Shown: piece by piece, positions 24,927-33,586 of the stretch
Layout of the letters: each line of letters opens with the position of its first letter
How positions within the stretch are numbered: the first letter of the stretch is position 1
Assembly (NCBI RefSeq): GCF_016405905.1
Contig: NZ_JAEFCB010000021.1
Coordinates: forward strand, 1-64,000
Direction of reading: 5' to 3'
DNA: 64,000 bases
Source: Variovorax sp. IB41
GTDB taxonomy: Bacteria > Pseudomonadota > Gammaproteobacteria > Burkholderiales > Burkholderiaceae_C
Notes under the pieces: model-generated
Database searches by the model: none
Told to the model about the DNA's origin: nothing
What the model saw: only the letters and a program-made list of their open reading frames with translations
Translations under genes and position numbers: made by a program

Positions 24927-25543
24927 TCCTCATCAATCTGCTCCCGCACCGCGAAGCCGCGCGCAAGCGGCGCCGCGAAGCCTTCTATGGAACCCTCGGC
25001 GGCGCTGCGCTGCTGGGTGGCTTGATCGCGGGCCTCGGCTATCTCTGGTTCGAGGCACAGATCTCGACCCAGCAATCGAAAAACGGTTTCCTGCAGGCCG
25101 AGATCAAGAAGCTCGAAGTGGAGATCAAGGAAATCTCGACGCTGCAGGATGAAATTGCGGCGCTGCGCGCGCGCCAACAAGCGGTCGAAGACCTGCAGGG
25201 CGACCGCAACCTGCCCGTGCACCTGTTCAATGAGTTGGTGCGGCAACTGCCTGACGGCGTCTACCTGAGCAGCATGAAGCAGGACAACCAGACTGTCACG
25301 TTGCAAGGCATGGCCCAGTCCAACGAGCGCGTGTCGGAACTGCTGCGCAATCTGGGCAACAACAGCCCCTGGTTGGTGAAGCCCGAACTGGTCGAGATCA
25401 CCTCGGCGAATGTGAACCTGAGCCAGCGCGACCAGCGTCGTGTTGCGAGCTTCACGATGCGCATCGGCCTGAAACGACCGACCGATGCACAGAAGGCGGC
25501 TGCCGAAAAGGCACTGGCCGCAGCGGCACAGTCCAAGGGGTAA
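24923..25543 (+). CDS. pilN: type IV pilus assembly protein PilN
   Basis: A 206-residue bitopic membrane protein. The N-terminal ILINLLPHREAARKRRREAF is the conserved PilM-binding peptide (INLLP motif), followed by one transmembrane helix (about residues 24-44) and a coiled coil (QAEIKKLEVEIKEISTLQDE). The periplasmic domain pairs with PilO. The start is GTG at 24923, overlapping the pilM stop (GTGA) with GGAGG 8 bp upstream. The homologous start demands this codon, as an ATG upstream would add unrelated residues. Confidence 0.95.
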   Translation: MILINLLPHREAARKRRREAFYGTLGGAALLGGLIAGLGYLWFEAQISTQQSKNGFLQAEIKKLEVEIKEISTLQDEIAALRARQQAVEDLQGDRNLPVHLFNELVRQLPDGVYLSSMKQDNQTVTLQGMAQSNERVSELLRNLGNNSPWLVKPELVEITSANVNLSQRDQRRVASFTMRIGLKRPTDAQKAAAEKALAAAAQSKG

Positions 25544-25549
25544 CCGATC

Positions 25550-26227
25550 ATGGCAAGCAATCGCCCCTCCCAAAAAGTAGACGTCGGCGCCGCACTGCGG
25601 AACGTCGGCGAGCAGTTCCGCGGACTCAATCCGAACGATCCGTCGATGTGGCCGGCGGTCCCGCGCTATGCGCTGTGCCTGGCCGTGACCGCGCTGGTGC
25701 TCGTGGCGCTGTGGTTCGTCTGGCTCACCAACTCCAACGACCAGCTCGAGAGCGAGCGGGCCAAGGAAGTGACGCTCAAGGCCGACTACCAGAAGAAGGT
25801 CGCCCAGGCGGCCAACCTCGATCTGCTGAAGAAGCAGCGCGAACAGGTGCAGCAATACGTGACCCTGCTCGAGAAACAACTGCCCAGCAAGGCCGAAATG
25901 GACGCGCTGCTCTCGGACATCAACCAAGCGGGCCTTGGCCGCAGCCTGCAGTTCGAGCTGTTCCGCCCGGGCTCCATCTCGGTGAAGGACTACTACGCGG
26001 AGCTTCCGATCGCCGTTCGCGTCACCGGTCGCTATCACGACATGGGCGCCTTCGCGGCCGACGTTGCCAGCCTCTCGCGCATCGTGACGCTCAACAACGT
26101 GACGATCACGCCGCAAAAGGACAAGGACGTGCTGACGATGGACGCCACCGCGCGCACCTTCCGCTATCTCGATGAAGACGAGCGGGCCGCCCAGAAACGC
26201 GCCACGGCGCCGAAGGCGAAGAAATGA
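25550..26227 (+). CDS. pilO: type IV pilus assembly protein PilO
   Basis: A 225-residue inner-membrane protein with one helix (about residues 42-62, ALCLAVTALVLVALWFVWL), a coiled coil with YQKKVAQAANLDLLKKQREQ, and a ferredoxin-like periplasmic domain (VKDYYAELPIAVRVTGRYHD, ADVASLSRIVTLNNVTI). It heterodimerises with PilN and contacts PilP. The start is 6 bp after pilN. The stop overlaps the pilP ATG. Confidence 0.95.
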   Translation: MASNRPSQKVDVGAALRNVGEQFRGLNPNDPSMWPAVPRYALCLAVTALVLVALWFVWLTNSNDQLESERAKEVTLKADYQKKVAQAANLDLLKKQREQVQQYVTLLEKQLPSKAEMDALLSDINQAGLGRSLQFELFRPGSISVKDYYAELPIAVRVTGRYHDMGAFAADVASLSRIVTLNNVTITPQKDKDVLTMDATARTFRYLDEDERAAQKRATAPKAKK

Positions 26228-26763
26228 GGGCTGCAAACAAAGTCCTGTGGCTGATGCTGGCCACGGCGGGCCTGAGCGCCTGCGATTCCGGCCAGGAAGA
26301 CCTCCAGCGCTGGATGGTCGAGCAGCGCGCCCAGGTGAAGCCTTCGGTGCCGCCGATCGCCGAGCCCAAGAAATTCACGCCGCAGGCCTACACCGAAGGC
26401 GCGTCTTTCGAGCCCTTCAACATGCTGAAGCTGACGCAGGCACTGCGCCGCGAATCGAACCAGCCGAGCACCTCGGAGCTGATCGCGCCCGAACTGGCGC
26501 GCCGCAAGGAATCGCTCGAAGCCTTCCCGCTCGATTCGATGGCCATGGTCGGCAGCATGAATCGCAACGGCCAGCCGGTGGCGCTGGTGCGTGTCGACAA
26601 GCTGCTCTACAAGGTGCGCGTCGGCGAATACCTGGGACTGAACTACGGGCGCATTACCCGTATCAACGAAACCGAAGTCGCCTTGCGTGAAATCGTGCAA
26701 GACGCCGCCGGTGAATGGATCGAACGCGTGGCGACATTGCAGCTGCAAGAGAGTGCGAAATGA
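26224..26763 (+). CDS. pilP: type IV pilus lipoprotein PilP
   Basis: A 179-residue inner-membrane lipoprotein linking PilNO to the PilQ secretin. The signal MRAANKVLWLMLATAGLSAC carries the lipobox LSAC. The body holds an unstructured proline-containing region, then the beta-sandwich (MVGSMNRNGQPVALVRVDKL, KVRVGEYLGLNYGRITRINE). It overlaps pilO by four bases and pilQ by four bases. Confidence 0.95.
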   Translation: MRAANKVLWLMLATAGLSACDSGQEDLQRWMVEQRAQVKPSVPPIAEPKKFTPQAYTEGASFEPFNMLKLTQALRRESNQPSTSELIAPELARRKESLEAFPLDSMAMVGSMNRNGQPVALVRVDKLLYKVRVGEYLGLNYGRITRINETEVALREIVQDAAGEWIERVATLQLQESAK

Positions 26764-28910
26764 ACCAAAAAAAATCAACGATGGCACAGTGGCTGCGCGC
26801 CGCCGGGCTGGGTCTGCTGGCCTTCGGTGCACTTGCCGTCGCCCATGCGCAAAACGCGATCGAGGCTGTCACCAGCTCGACGCAATCCGGCGCTGAGGTG
26901 ATCCGGATCGATCTGGCCCAGCCGCTCACCGCGGTGCCGGCCGGATTCGCCGTCCAGACCCCGGCGCGCATTGCGCTCGACTTCCCTGGCGTGACGAACG
27001 CCATCGGGCGCTCCGCCATTGAAGTGAACCAGGGCAACCTGCGTTCGGTCAACGTGGTGCAGGCCGGTGAGCGCAGCCGCGTGGTGCTGAACCTGAAGCA
27101 AGCCACGGCTTACAAGACCGAGATCCAGGGCAAATCGCTGCTGGTGATCCTCGAGCCGGTGGCCGGTACGGCACTGGCGGCTTCCTCGGCCACCGTTTTT
27201 GCCGAGAACCGCAACCGCGACACGCTGCCGTTGCGCGACGTCGACTTCCGTCTCGGCGCCGACAGCACGGGCCGCGTCATCGTCGACCTGCCGAACAATC
27301 AGGTGGGCGTCGATGTCAAGCAGCAAGGCAAGAACCTCGTGGTGGAGTTCACCAAGTCGACGCTGCCCGAAGGCCTGCGCCGTCGCCTCGACGTGGGCGA
27401 CTTCGGAACACCGGTCCAGCTGATCACTTCGCAGCAATCGGGCGACCGCGTGCGCATGACGATCGAAGCCAAGGGCGACTGGGAGCACAGCGCCTACCAG
27501 AGCGAAAACCAGTTCGTGGTGGAAGTCCGCGCCCGCAAGGTCGACCCGACCAAGCTGACCCAAGGGGTGGGCTACAACGGCGAGAAGCTCTCGCTGAACT
27601 TCCAGAACATCGAGATCCGCTCGCTGCTGCAGGTGATCGCCGACTTCACGAACTTCAACATCGTGACCTCGGACTCGGTGACCGGCGCGCTGACGCTGCG
27701 TCTGAAGGACGTGCCGTGGGACCAGGCGCTGGACATCATCATGCAGGCGAAGAACCTGGGCATGCGCAAGAACGGCAGCGTGCTGTGGATCGCGCCGAAG
27801 GATGAAATCAACGCCAAGGAAAAGCTCGAGTTCGAGGCAAAGGCCGCAATCGAGAATCTGGAGCCGCTGCGTACGCAATCGTTCCAGTTGAACTACACGA
27901 AGGCCATTGCCATTGCGCAAGGTTTGACCGGCACTGGCGCCGGCAGCGGTGGCGGCGGTGGCGGCGGTACTACGACGCGTATCCTCAGCCCACGTGGCAG
28001 TGTGATTGCCGAGTCGCGCACCAACCAACTGTTCGTCTCCGATATCCCGTCGCGCCTGGCCCAGGTGACCGAGCTGATCCAGAAGCTGGACGTGCCCGTG
28101 CGCCAGGTCTTGATCGAAGCCCGCATCGTCGAAGCGTCTGACACCTTTGGCAAATCGTTGGGCGTGAGATTGGGAGGCGGTATCGCCGGAGAACGTGTTG
28201 CCTCCTCGGCAGGTAACCGGGCCTTCGGCAATCTTGGCGTCATGCCGATCGTTACCCCAGGCACCAACGGCGGGCCTAGCACAGCGAATACCACGTGGAC
28301 CAACTCCAACTTCATCAACCTGCCCGCAGGTGATGCAGGCGGTACGGGTAACGCGGCTGGCAACTTCGCGATCTCGCTGTTCAACTCGAGCTTCTCGCGC
28401 ATGCTGAACCTCGAAATCTCCGCGCTGGAAGCCGACGGCAAGGGCAAGCTGGTTTCCAGCCCCCGCGTCATCACGGCCGACCAAACCAAGGCGTTGATCG
28501 AACAGGGTGAGGAAATTCCCTACCAGCAGGCGACGTCCAGCGGCGCGACTTCCATCTCGTTCCGCAAGGCGGTGCTCAAGCTCGAAGTCACCCCGCAGAT
28601 CACGCCCGAAGGCAACATCATCCTGACCCTGGACGTAAGCAAGGACGCCCGCGGCGTCAACACCTCGGCGGGCCCGGCCATCAACACCAAGCACGTGCAG
28701 ACCGAGGTGCTGGTGGAGAACGGCGGCACGGTTGTCATCGGTGGTATCTTCGAACTTACCGAAACCAATGACGAGTCGCGCGTGCCGGTGCTGGGTGAAG
28801 TGCCCTACCTGGGTGCACTGTTCCGCAAGCGCGAACGCGTTGCCAACAAGACCGAAATGCTCGTCTTTATCACTCCAAAGATGATTACCGACCGCAACGC
28901 CGCGCGCTGA
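26760..28910 (+). CDS. pilQ: type IV pilus secretin PilQ
   Basis: A 716-residue outer-membrane channel through which the pilus passes. After the signal peptide (GLGLLAFGALAVAHAQ) come two AMIN domains that bind peptidoglycan, an STN-like N0 domain (LSLNFQNIEIRSLLQVIADF), N1 domain (QSFQLNYTKAIAIAQGL), and the secretin core ending TEMLVFITPKMITDR. A Gly-rich run (GTGAGSGGGGGGGTTT) interrupts the N1 region. The stretch at about 28140-28350 has more A+T and different codon use than its neighbours, as is usual for the variable gate region. The ATG at 26760 overlaps the pilP stop. Confidence 0.95.
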   Translation: MNQKKSTMAQWLRAAGLGLLAFGALAVAHAQNAIEAVTSSTQSGAEVIRIDLAQPLTAVPAGFAVQTPARIALDFPGVTNAIGRSAIEVNQGNLRSVNVVQAGERSRVVLNLKQATAYKTEIQGKSLLVILEPVAGTALAASSATVFAENRNRDTLPLRDVDFRLGADSTGRVIVDLPNNQVGVDVKQQGKNLVVEFTKSTLPEGLRRRLDVGDFGTPVQLITSQQSGDRVRMTIEAKGDWEHSAYQSENQFVVEVRARKVDPTKLTQGVGYNGEKLSLNFQNIEIRSLLQVIADFTNFNIVTSDSVTGALTLRLKDVPWDQALDIIMQAKNLGMRKNGSVLWIAPKDEINAKEKLEFEAKAAIENLEPLRTQSFQLNYTKAIAIAQGLTGTGAGSGGGGGGGTTTRILSPRGSVIAESRTNQLFVSDIPSRLAQVTELIQKLDVPVRQVLIEARIVEASDTFGKSLGVRLGGGIAGERVASSAGNRAFGNLGVMPIVTPGTNGGPSTANTTWTNSNFINLPAGDAGGTGNAAGNFAISLFNSSFSRMLNLEISALEADGKGKLVSSPRVITADQTKALIEQGEEIPYQQATSSGATSISFRKAVLKLEVTPQITPEGNIILTLDVSKDARGVNTSAGPAINTKHVQTEVLVENGGTVVIGGIFELTETNDESRVPVLGEVPYLGALFRKRERVANKTEMLVFITPKMITDRNAAR

Positions 28911-28933
28911 CGCGCGGGCGTAGCAGCCACCGC

Positions 28934-29482
28934 GTGGCGGTCGCACTCGTCGGCTTGCCCGGCGCCGGAAAATCCGCAGTGGGCCGGCGCCTGGGGGCGC
29001 GGCTGAACACTCCGTTCATCGACACCGATCACGTGATCGAACAGCGTATCGGCTGCTCGATCCGTGACTACTTCGACCGCGAAGGTGAAGCGGTCTTCCG
29101 GGATCTCGAACAAACCGTCATCGCCGACTTGGCCGCGAACGCCCAGGGCGTGCTGGCCACCGGTGGCGGTGCCGTACTTCGCGAAGCCAACCGCGGTCAG
29201 CTGCGCGATCACTTCCACGTGATCTACCTGCGCTCCTCCCCCGAAGACCTGTTCCGGCGCCTGCGCCACGACGTCAAGCGGCCGCTGCTGCAGGTGGCCG
29301 ATCCGCTGGGCCGGCTTCGCGAGCTGCACAACGCGCGCGATCCGCTCTACCGCGAAACGGCCCACGACGTGGTCGATACCGGCCGCCCCTCGATCGCCAT
29401 GCTGGTCAACATCATCGTGATGCAACTCGAACTCGCCGGCCTCGTCGCGCCGGGCGCCCATCCCGAAGAGCCCGCCGCCTGA
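28934..29482 (+). CDS. aroK: shikimate kinase
   Basis: A 182-residue cytosolic kinase phosphorylating shikimate in the chorismate pathway. The Walker A is GLPGAGKS at residues 7-14; DTDHVIEQ, FRDLEQ, ATGGGAV and the lid Arg in DVKRPLL complete the active site. The start is GTG at 28934; no ATG is available upstream in frame before a stop. It follows pilQ by 23 bp and precedes aroB, the order typical of proteobacteria where pilus and aro genes are linked. Confidence 0.95.
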   Translation: MAVALVGLPGAGKSAVGRRLGARLNTPFIDTDHVIEQRIGCSIRDYFDREGEAVFRDLEQTVIADLAANAQGVLATGGGAVLREANRGQLRDHFHVIYLRSSPEDLFRRLRHDVKRPLLQVADPLGRLRELHNARDPLYRETAHDVVDTGRPSIAMLVNIIVMQLELAGLVAPGAHPEEPAA

Positions 29483-29502
29483 GTCGACCCGGCCGCAGCG
29501 CC

Positions 29503-29508
29503 TAAACT
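29503..29508 (+). promoter_or_regulatory. -10-like hexamer 7 bp before aroB
   Basis: TAAACT lies exactly 7 bp before the aroB ATG, so an initiated transcript would be leaderless. No ribosome-binding site precedes aroB. It may give aroB an internal promoter besides read-through from the pilus operon. Confidence 0.3.
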
Positions 29509-29515
29509 CGCCGCC

Positions 29516-30634
29516 ATGCCATTGTCAGCACAGCCCGTACTTTCCGCCCCGCCAGAACGCGTCGACATTCAGCTCGGCGAGCGCAGCTACCCCATCCTGA
29601 TCGGTGCCGGCTTGCTGGACGATCCGGCAAGCTTCGCGGCCACGCCCGCGGCGGCCAGTGCGTTGATCGTCAGCAACACCACGGTCGCGCCGCTCTACGC
29701 CCAGGCCCTTCGGGCCGCGCTGGCGAATCGCTTTCGTACCGTGCACCTGCTCGAGCTTCCCGACGGCGAGGTGTACAAGAACCTTGAGACCCTGAACCTG
29801 ATCTTCGACGCGCTGCTGGGCCACGGCAGCGACCGCAAGACCGTGTTGTTCGCCCTGGGCGGCGGCGTGGTGGGCGACATGACCGGTTTCGCCGCCGCCA
29901 GCTACATGCGCGGCGTGCCCTTCGTCCAGGTGCCGACCACGCTCCTGGCGCAGGTCGATTCGTCGGTCGGCGGCAAGACGGCCATCAACCATCCGCTGGG
30001 CAAGAACATGATCGGCGCGTTCTACCAGCCGCAACTGGTGGTCTGCGACCTGGGCACGCTGCAGACGCTGCCGCCGCGCGAACTCAGCGCGGGCCTGGCC
30101 GAAGTGATCAAGTACGGGCCGATTCACGACATGGCCTTCCTCGACTGGATCGAGGCGAACGTCGATGCGCTGGTCGCACGCGACCCGGCCGCGCTCGCCT
30201 ACGCCGTCAAGCGCAGCTGCGAGATCAAGGCGCTGGTCGTCGGCCAGGACGAGCGCGAGACGGGCCTGCGCGCCATCCTGAATTTCGGCCACACCTTCGG
30301 CCATGCGATCGAATCGGGGCTCGGTTACGGCGAATGGCTGCATGGCGAGGCGGTCGGCTGCGGCATGGTCATGGCGGCGCACCTGTCGCAGCGGCTGGGC
30401 GGCGTCGACGCGGCTTTCGTCGAGCGACTCACCCGCCTTATCGAGCGCGCGGGCCTGCCGATCGTCGGTCCGGCGCTGGGCGCGGATCGCTATCTCGAAC
30501 TCATGCGCGTCGACAAGAAGTCGGAAGCCGGCGAGATCCGCTTCGTGGTGATCGACAAGCCCGGCTCCGCCGCGGTCAGCAGCGCGCCCGACGCGCTGGT
30601 GCGCGACGTGCTCGCGCAGTGCTGCGTGGAATGA
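29516..30634 (+). CDS. aroB: 3-dehydroquinate synthase
   Basis: A 372-residue NAD- and metal-dependent enzyme, second step of the shikimate pathway. The NAD-binding GGGVVGDMTGFAA, the PTTLLAQVDSSVGGKTAINH block, and the metal ligands in ELSAGLAEVIKYG, LNFGHTFGHAIES and WLHGEAVGCGM are all visible. Length is standard. The stop overlaps the dgt start (ATGA). No ribosome-binding site is seen at the ATG. Confidence 0.97.
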   Translation: MPLSAQPVLSAPPERVDIQLGERSYPILIGAGLLDDPASFAATPAAASALIVSNTTVAPLYAQALRAALANRFRTVHLLELPDGEVYKNLETLNLIFDALLGHGSDRKTVLFALGGGVVGDMTGFAAASYMRGVPFVQVPTTLLAQVDSSVGGKTAINHPLGKNMIGAFYQPQLVVCDLGTLQTLPPRELSAGLAEVIKYGPIHDMAFLDWIEANVDALVARDPAALAYAVKRSCEIKALVVGQDERETGLRAILNFGHTFGHAIESGLGYGEWLHGEAVGCGMVMAAHLSQRLGGVDAAFVERLTRLIERAGLPIVGPALGADRYLELMRVDKKSEAGEIRFVVIDKPGSAAVSSAPDALVRDVLAQCCVE

Positions 30635-31761
30635 GCCTTGCGGCTTTCGCCTGCCACCCCGCGCAGTCGCGCGGCCGCCGCCATGCCGAGCCGCCCGCGC
30701 CCACGCGCGATGCCTTCCAGCGCGACCGCGACCGCATCGTGCACTCCACGGCGTTCCGCCGGCTGGTCTACAAGACCCAGGTCTTCCTGAACCACGAGGG
30801 CGACCTGTTCCGCACGAGGCTCACGCATTCGCTGGAGGTCGCGCAACTGGGGCGATCGATCGCACGGGCTCTGCGCCTGAACGAAGACCTTGTCGAGGCG
30901 ATTGCCCTCGCGCACGACCTGGGCCACACGCCCTTCGGCCATGCCGGGCAGGACGCGCTCAACGCCTGCATGGGCGATCACGGCGGCTTCGAGCACAACC
31001 TGCAGAGCCTGCGTGTGGTGGACGCCCTGGAGCACCGCTATCCGCAATACGACGGCCTGAACCTCAGCTTCGAGACCCGCGAGGGCATCCTCAAGCACTG
31101 CTCCCGCGCGAATGCCGAGCGCCTGGAACTGGCCGAGCCGAATGGCGTGGCGCGGCGCTTTCTCGACCGCACGCAGCCCGGCCTCGAGGCGCAGCTGTGC
31201 AACCTGGCCGATGCCATCGCCTACAACGCCCACGACATCGACGACGGCGTGCGCTCGGGCCTGATCAGCGTCGAGCAGCTCGCCGAGGTGGAGCTCTTCG
31301 AGCGCTACCGCCGCGAGGCGCTGTCCGAGTACCCCGAGCTGCAGGGGCGCCGCGTGCTCTACGAGACCATCCGGCGCATGCTGAGCGCGCAGGTCTACGA
31401 CGTGATCGACGCCACGCGCGCCGCGCTGCAGACGCTGGCGCCCGCCGATGCCGACGGCGTGCGCCGTGCGCCGCCCATCGTTGCCTTCAGCGAGACCATG
31501 CGGGCCCAGTCGGACGAACTCAAGCGTTTCCTGTTCCGCAACCTCTATCGCCACCCGCAGGTGACGCAGACGACCGACCAGGCGCAGCAAGTGGTGCGAG
31601 AACTGTTCGAGGCGTATCTCGAGTGCGGCGCCGAAATGCCCGACTCCTACGCCGAGCGCCGCGACCGCCACCGGGCCGTGGCCGATTACATCGCCGGCAT
31701 GACCGACCGCTTCGCGATGCGCGAGCACGAGCGGCTGACCGGCCGGCGGGGCATCGCGTGA
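30631..31761 (+). CDS. dgt: dGTP triphosphohydrolase-like HD-domain protein
   Basis: A 376-residue HD-superfamily enzyme. The core TRLTHSLEVAQLGRSIARAL, ALAHDLGHTPFGHAGQDAL and LADAIAYNAHDIDDG holds the His/Asp metal ligands of deoxyguanosinetriphosphate triphosphohydrolases, which cleave dNTPs to nucleosides and triphosphate. It belongs to the shorter, Dgt-like subtype common outside enterics, so the preferred nucleotide is uncertain. It overlaps aroB by four bases and the next gene by four, within a long coupled series. Confidence 0.93.
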   Translation: MSLAAFACHPAQSRGRRHAEPPAPTRDAFQRDRDRIVHSTAFRRLVYKTQVFLNHEGDLFRTRLTHSLEVAQLGRSIARALRLNEDLVEAIALAHDLGHTPFGHAGQDALNACMGDHGGFEHNLQSLRVVDALEHRYPQYDGLNLSFETREGILKHCSRANAERLELAEPNGVARRFLDRTQPGLEAQLCNLADAIAYNAHDIDDGVRSGLISVEQLAEVELFERYRREALSEYPELQGRRVLYETIRRMLSAQVYDVIDATRAALQTLAPADADGVRRAPPIVAFSETMRAQSDELKRFLFRNLYRHPQVTQTTDQAQQVVRELFEAYLECGAEMPDSYAERRDRHRAVADYIAGMTDRFAMREHERLTGRRGIA

Positions 31762-33014
31762 GCGCGAACCCCGCGCCGCGCGTCCCGCTGGCGGCCTTCG
31801 CCGTCATGCTGGGCGGCGTCAGCGCCGCATTGCATCTGGGCAAGCTGCCGCCCGCCGTGCCGGCGCTGCAGGCTTCGCTCGGCATCGGGCTGGTCGAGGC
31901 GGGGTTCCTGCTCTCGCTCGTACAGGTGGCGAGCATGACGCTGGGTCTCGCGGCGGGTCTTGCGGCCGACACCATCGGCTTGCGCCGCAGCATGCTGGCG
32001 GGGCTCGTGGTGCTGACAGCCGCCAGCCTGCTCGGCGGCGCTGTCGGCGCCGGTCTCGTGGGCGGCGCGCATGCCGTGCAGTGGTTGCTGGTCCTGCGCG
32101 CGGTCGAAGGCATCGGTTTTCTGCTGGCGGTGATGCCGGGGCCCGGACTGATCCGCGCCCTCACGCCATCGGGCGCCGACAAGGCCGCGCTCGGCCTCTG
32201 GGGCGCCTACATGCCGCTTGGCGTAGCCCTCGCGCTGTTGCTGGGGCCCGCGCTGATCGCCTGGGGCGGCTGGGCCGACTGGTGGTGGGCGCTGTCGATC
32301 GTTTCGGCCGCGGCCGCGCTGTGGGTGTGGTCGGCCGTGCCGCCAGACCGGCTGCGTCCCGCCGCGGCGAGCGGCGCCAGCGAAGGCTGGGTCTCGCGCC
32401 TGCGCGCCACCGTCGGCGCGCGCGCACCCTGGCTGACCGCGCTGACCTTCGCCGTGTATTCCGCCCAGTGGATGGCGGTGATCGGTTTCCTCCCCGCCAT
32501 CTACGCCGGCGCTGGCGTGCCGGCCGGCTGGAATGCGGTGCTCACCGCGATCGCGGCCGCGATGAACATCGTCGGCAACGTCGCGGGCGGCCGCTGGCTG
32601 CAACGCGGCGTGGCGCCCGAGCGCTTGCTGCAATGGGGCTTCCTGGCGATGGCGCTGGGCGGCGTGGCCGCGTTCGCGCAGGTGGGGCAGGGCGCGGATG
32701 CGCTGGGCTTGCCGCCTGCGCTTCGCTACGCCGCGGTCTGCGCCTTCTCGCTCGGCGGCGGCATGGTGCCGGCCACGTTGTTCCTGCTCGGCGTCCGGCT
32801 GGCGCCCAGTCCCACCACGGTGTCCACGACGGTGGGGCTCATGCAGCAGGCCTCGTCGCTCGGACAGTTCTTCGCGCCGCCCGCGGTCGCCTGGGTGGCG
32901 CACCGCGTGGGCGGCTGGCACTGGACGTGGACCGCGACGTTGGCCTGTTCGCTGGCCGGCATGGCCGTCGCTCAGCGCCTGGGCCGAATACGCCCTGCAC
33001 CGGAGGTGGCATGA
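31758..33014 (+). CDS. major facilitator superfamily transporter
   Basis: A 418-residue membrane protein with about twelve hydrophobic helices. The MFS loop 2-3 motif is recognisable as GLAADTIGLRRSMLAG, and a central cytoplasmic loop (PPDRLRPAAASGASEGW) splits it into two bundles. The start is GTG at 31758, overlapping the dgt stop. CynX/NNP-type MFS proteins look similar, but no substrate can be assigned. It overlaps the DUF1415 gene by four bases. Confidence 0.88.
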   Translation: MSANPAPRVPLAAFAVMLGGVSAALHLGKLPPAVPALQASLGIGLVEAGFLLSLVQVASMTLGLAAGLAADTIGLRRSMLAGLVVLTAASLLGGAVGAGLVGGAHAVQWLLVLRAVEGIGFLLAVMPGPGLIRALTPSGADKAALGLWGAYMPLGVALALLLGPALIAWGGWADWWWALSIVSAAAALWVWSAVPPDRLRPAAASGASEGWVSRLRATVGARAPWLTALTFAVYSAQWMAVIGFLPAIYAGAGVPAGWNAVLTAIAAAMNIVGNVAGGRWLQRGVAPERLLQWGFLAMALGGVAAFAQVGQGADALGLPPALRYAAVCAFSLGGGMVPATLFLLGVRLAPSPTTVSTTVGLMQQASSLGQFFAPPAVAWVAHRVGGWHWTWTATLACSLAGMAVAQRLGRIRPAPEVA

Positions 33015-33586
33015 CCGCCCCGGCGACAATCGACGCCTTTCAGGCCGAAGCCGACACGCGGCGCTGGCTGGAGCGGGCGGTGATCGGTCTCAACCTGTGC
33101 CCGTTCGCCAAGGCGGTGCATGTGAAGGCGCAGATCCACTACGCCGTGCACCTGCCCGCCGAGGAAGCCGGCCTGATGGAAGCGCTTCTTGCGGAAGCCA
33201 ACGACCTCGCAGCCGTCGACGCCGCCGTGCGCGACACCACCCTTCTGATCGCACCCAACACCTTGGCGGATTTTCTGGACTTCAACGATTTTCTCGGCCG
33301 CGCCGAACGCAAGCTCACCCGCGCGGGCTTCGAGGGCGTGTTCCAGCTCGCGAGCTTTCACCCGCAATTCCAGTTCGCGGGCACCGAGCCGGACGACATC
33401 GAGAACGCGACCAACCGCGCGCCGTACCCCACGCTGCACCTGCTGCGCGAAGACAGCGTGAGCCGCGCGGTCGAGGCGTTTCCGGAAGCCGAGGCCATCT
33501 TCGAACGCAACATCGAGACGCTCGAAGCGCTGGGCCCCGAGGGCTGGGCTGCGCTCGACGTGGGCCCAGGGAGTGCCCGACCATGA
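33011..33586 (+). CDS. DUF1415 family protein
   Basis: A 191-residue cytosolic protein of the DUF1415 family. Conserved blocks are NLCPFAKAVH near the N-terminus, with one Cys, and FQLASFHPQFQFAGTEPDDIENATNRAPYP, cut here by the family signature YP-LHLLRE. The family has no proven function that I know of; the CPFAK motif resembles a redox or metal site. It is coupled by ATGA overlaps to the MFS gene upstream and the methyltransferase downstream, which suggests joint expression. Confidence 0.88.
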   Translation: MTAPATIDAFQAEADTRRWLERAVIGLNLCPFAKAVHVKAQIHYAVHLPAEEAGLMEALLAEANDLAAVDAAVRDTTLLIAPNTLADFLDFNDFLGRAERKLTRAGFEGVFQLASFHPQFQFAGTEPDDIENATNRAPYPTLHLLREDSVSRAVEAFPEAEAIFERNIETLEALGPEGWAALDVGPGSARP

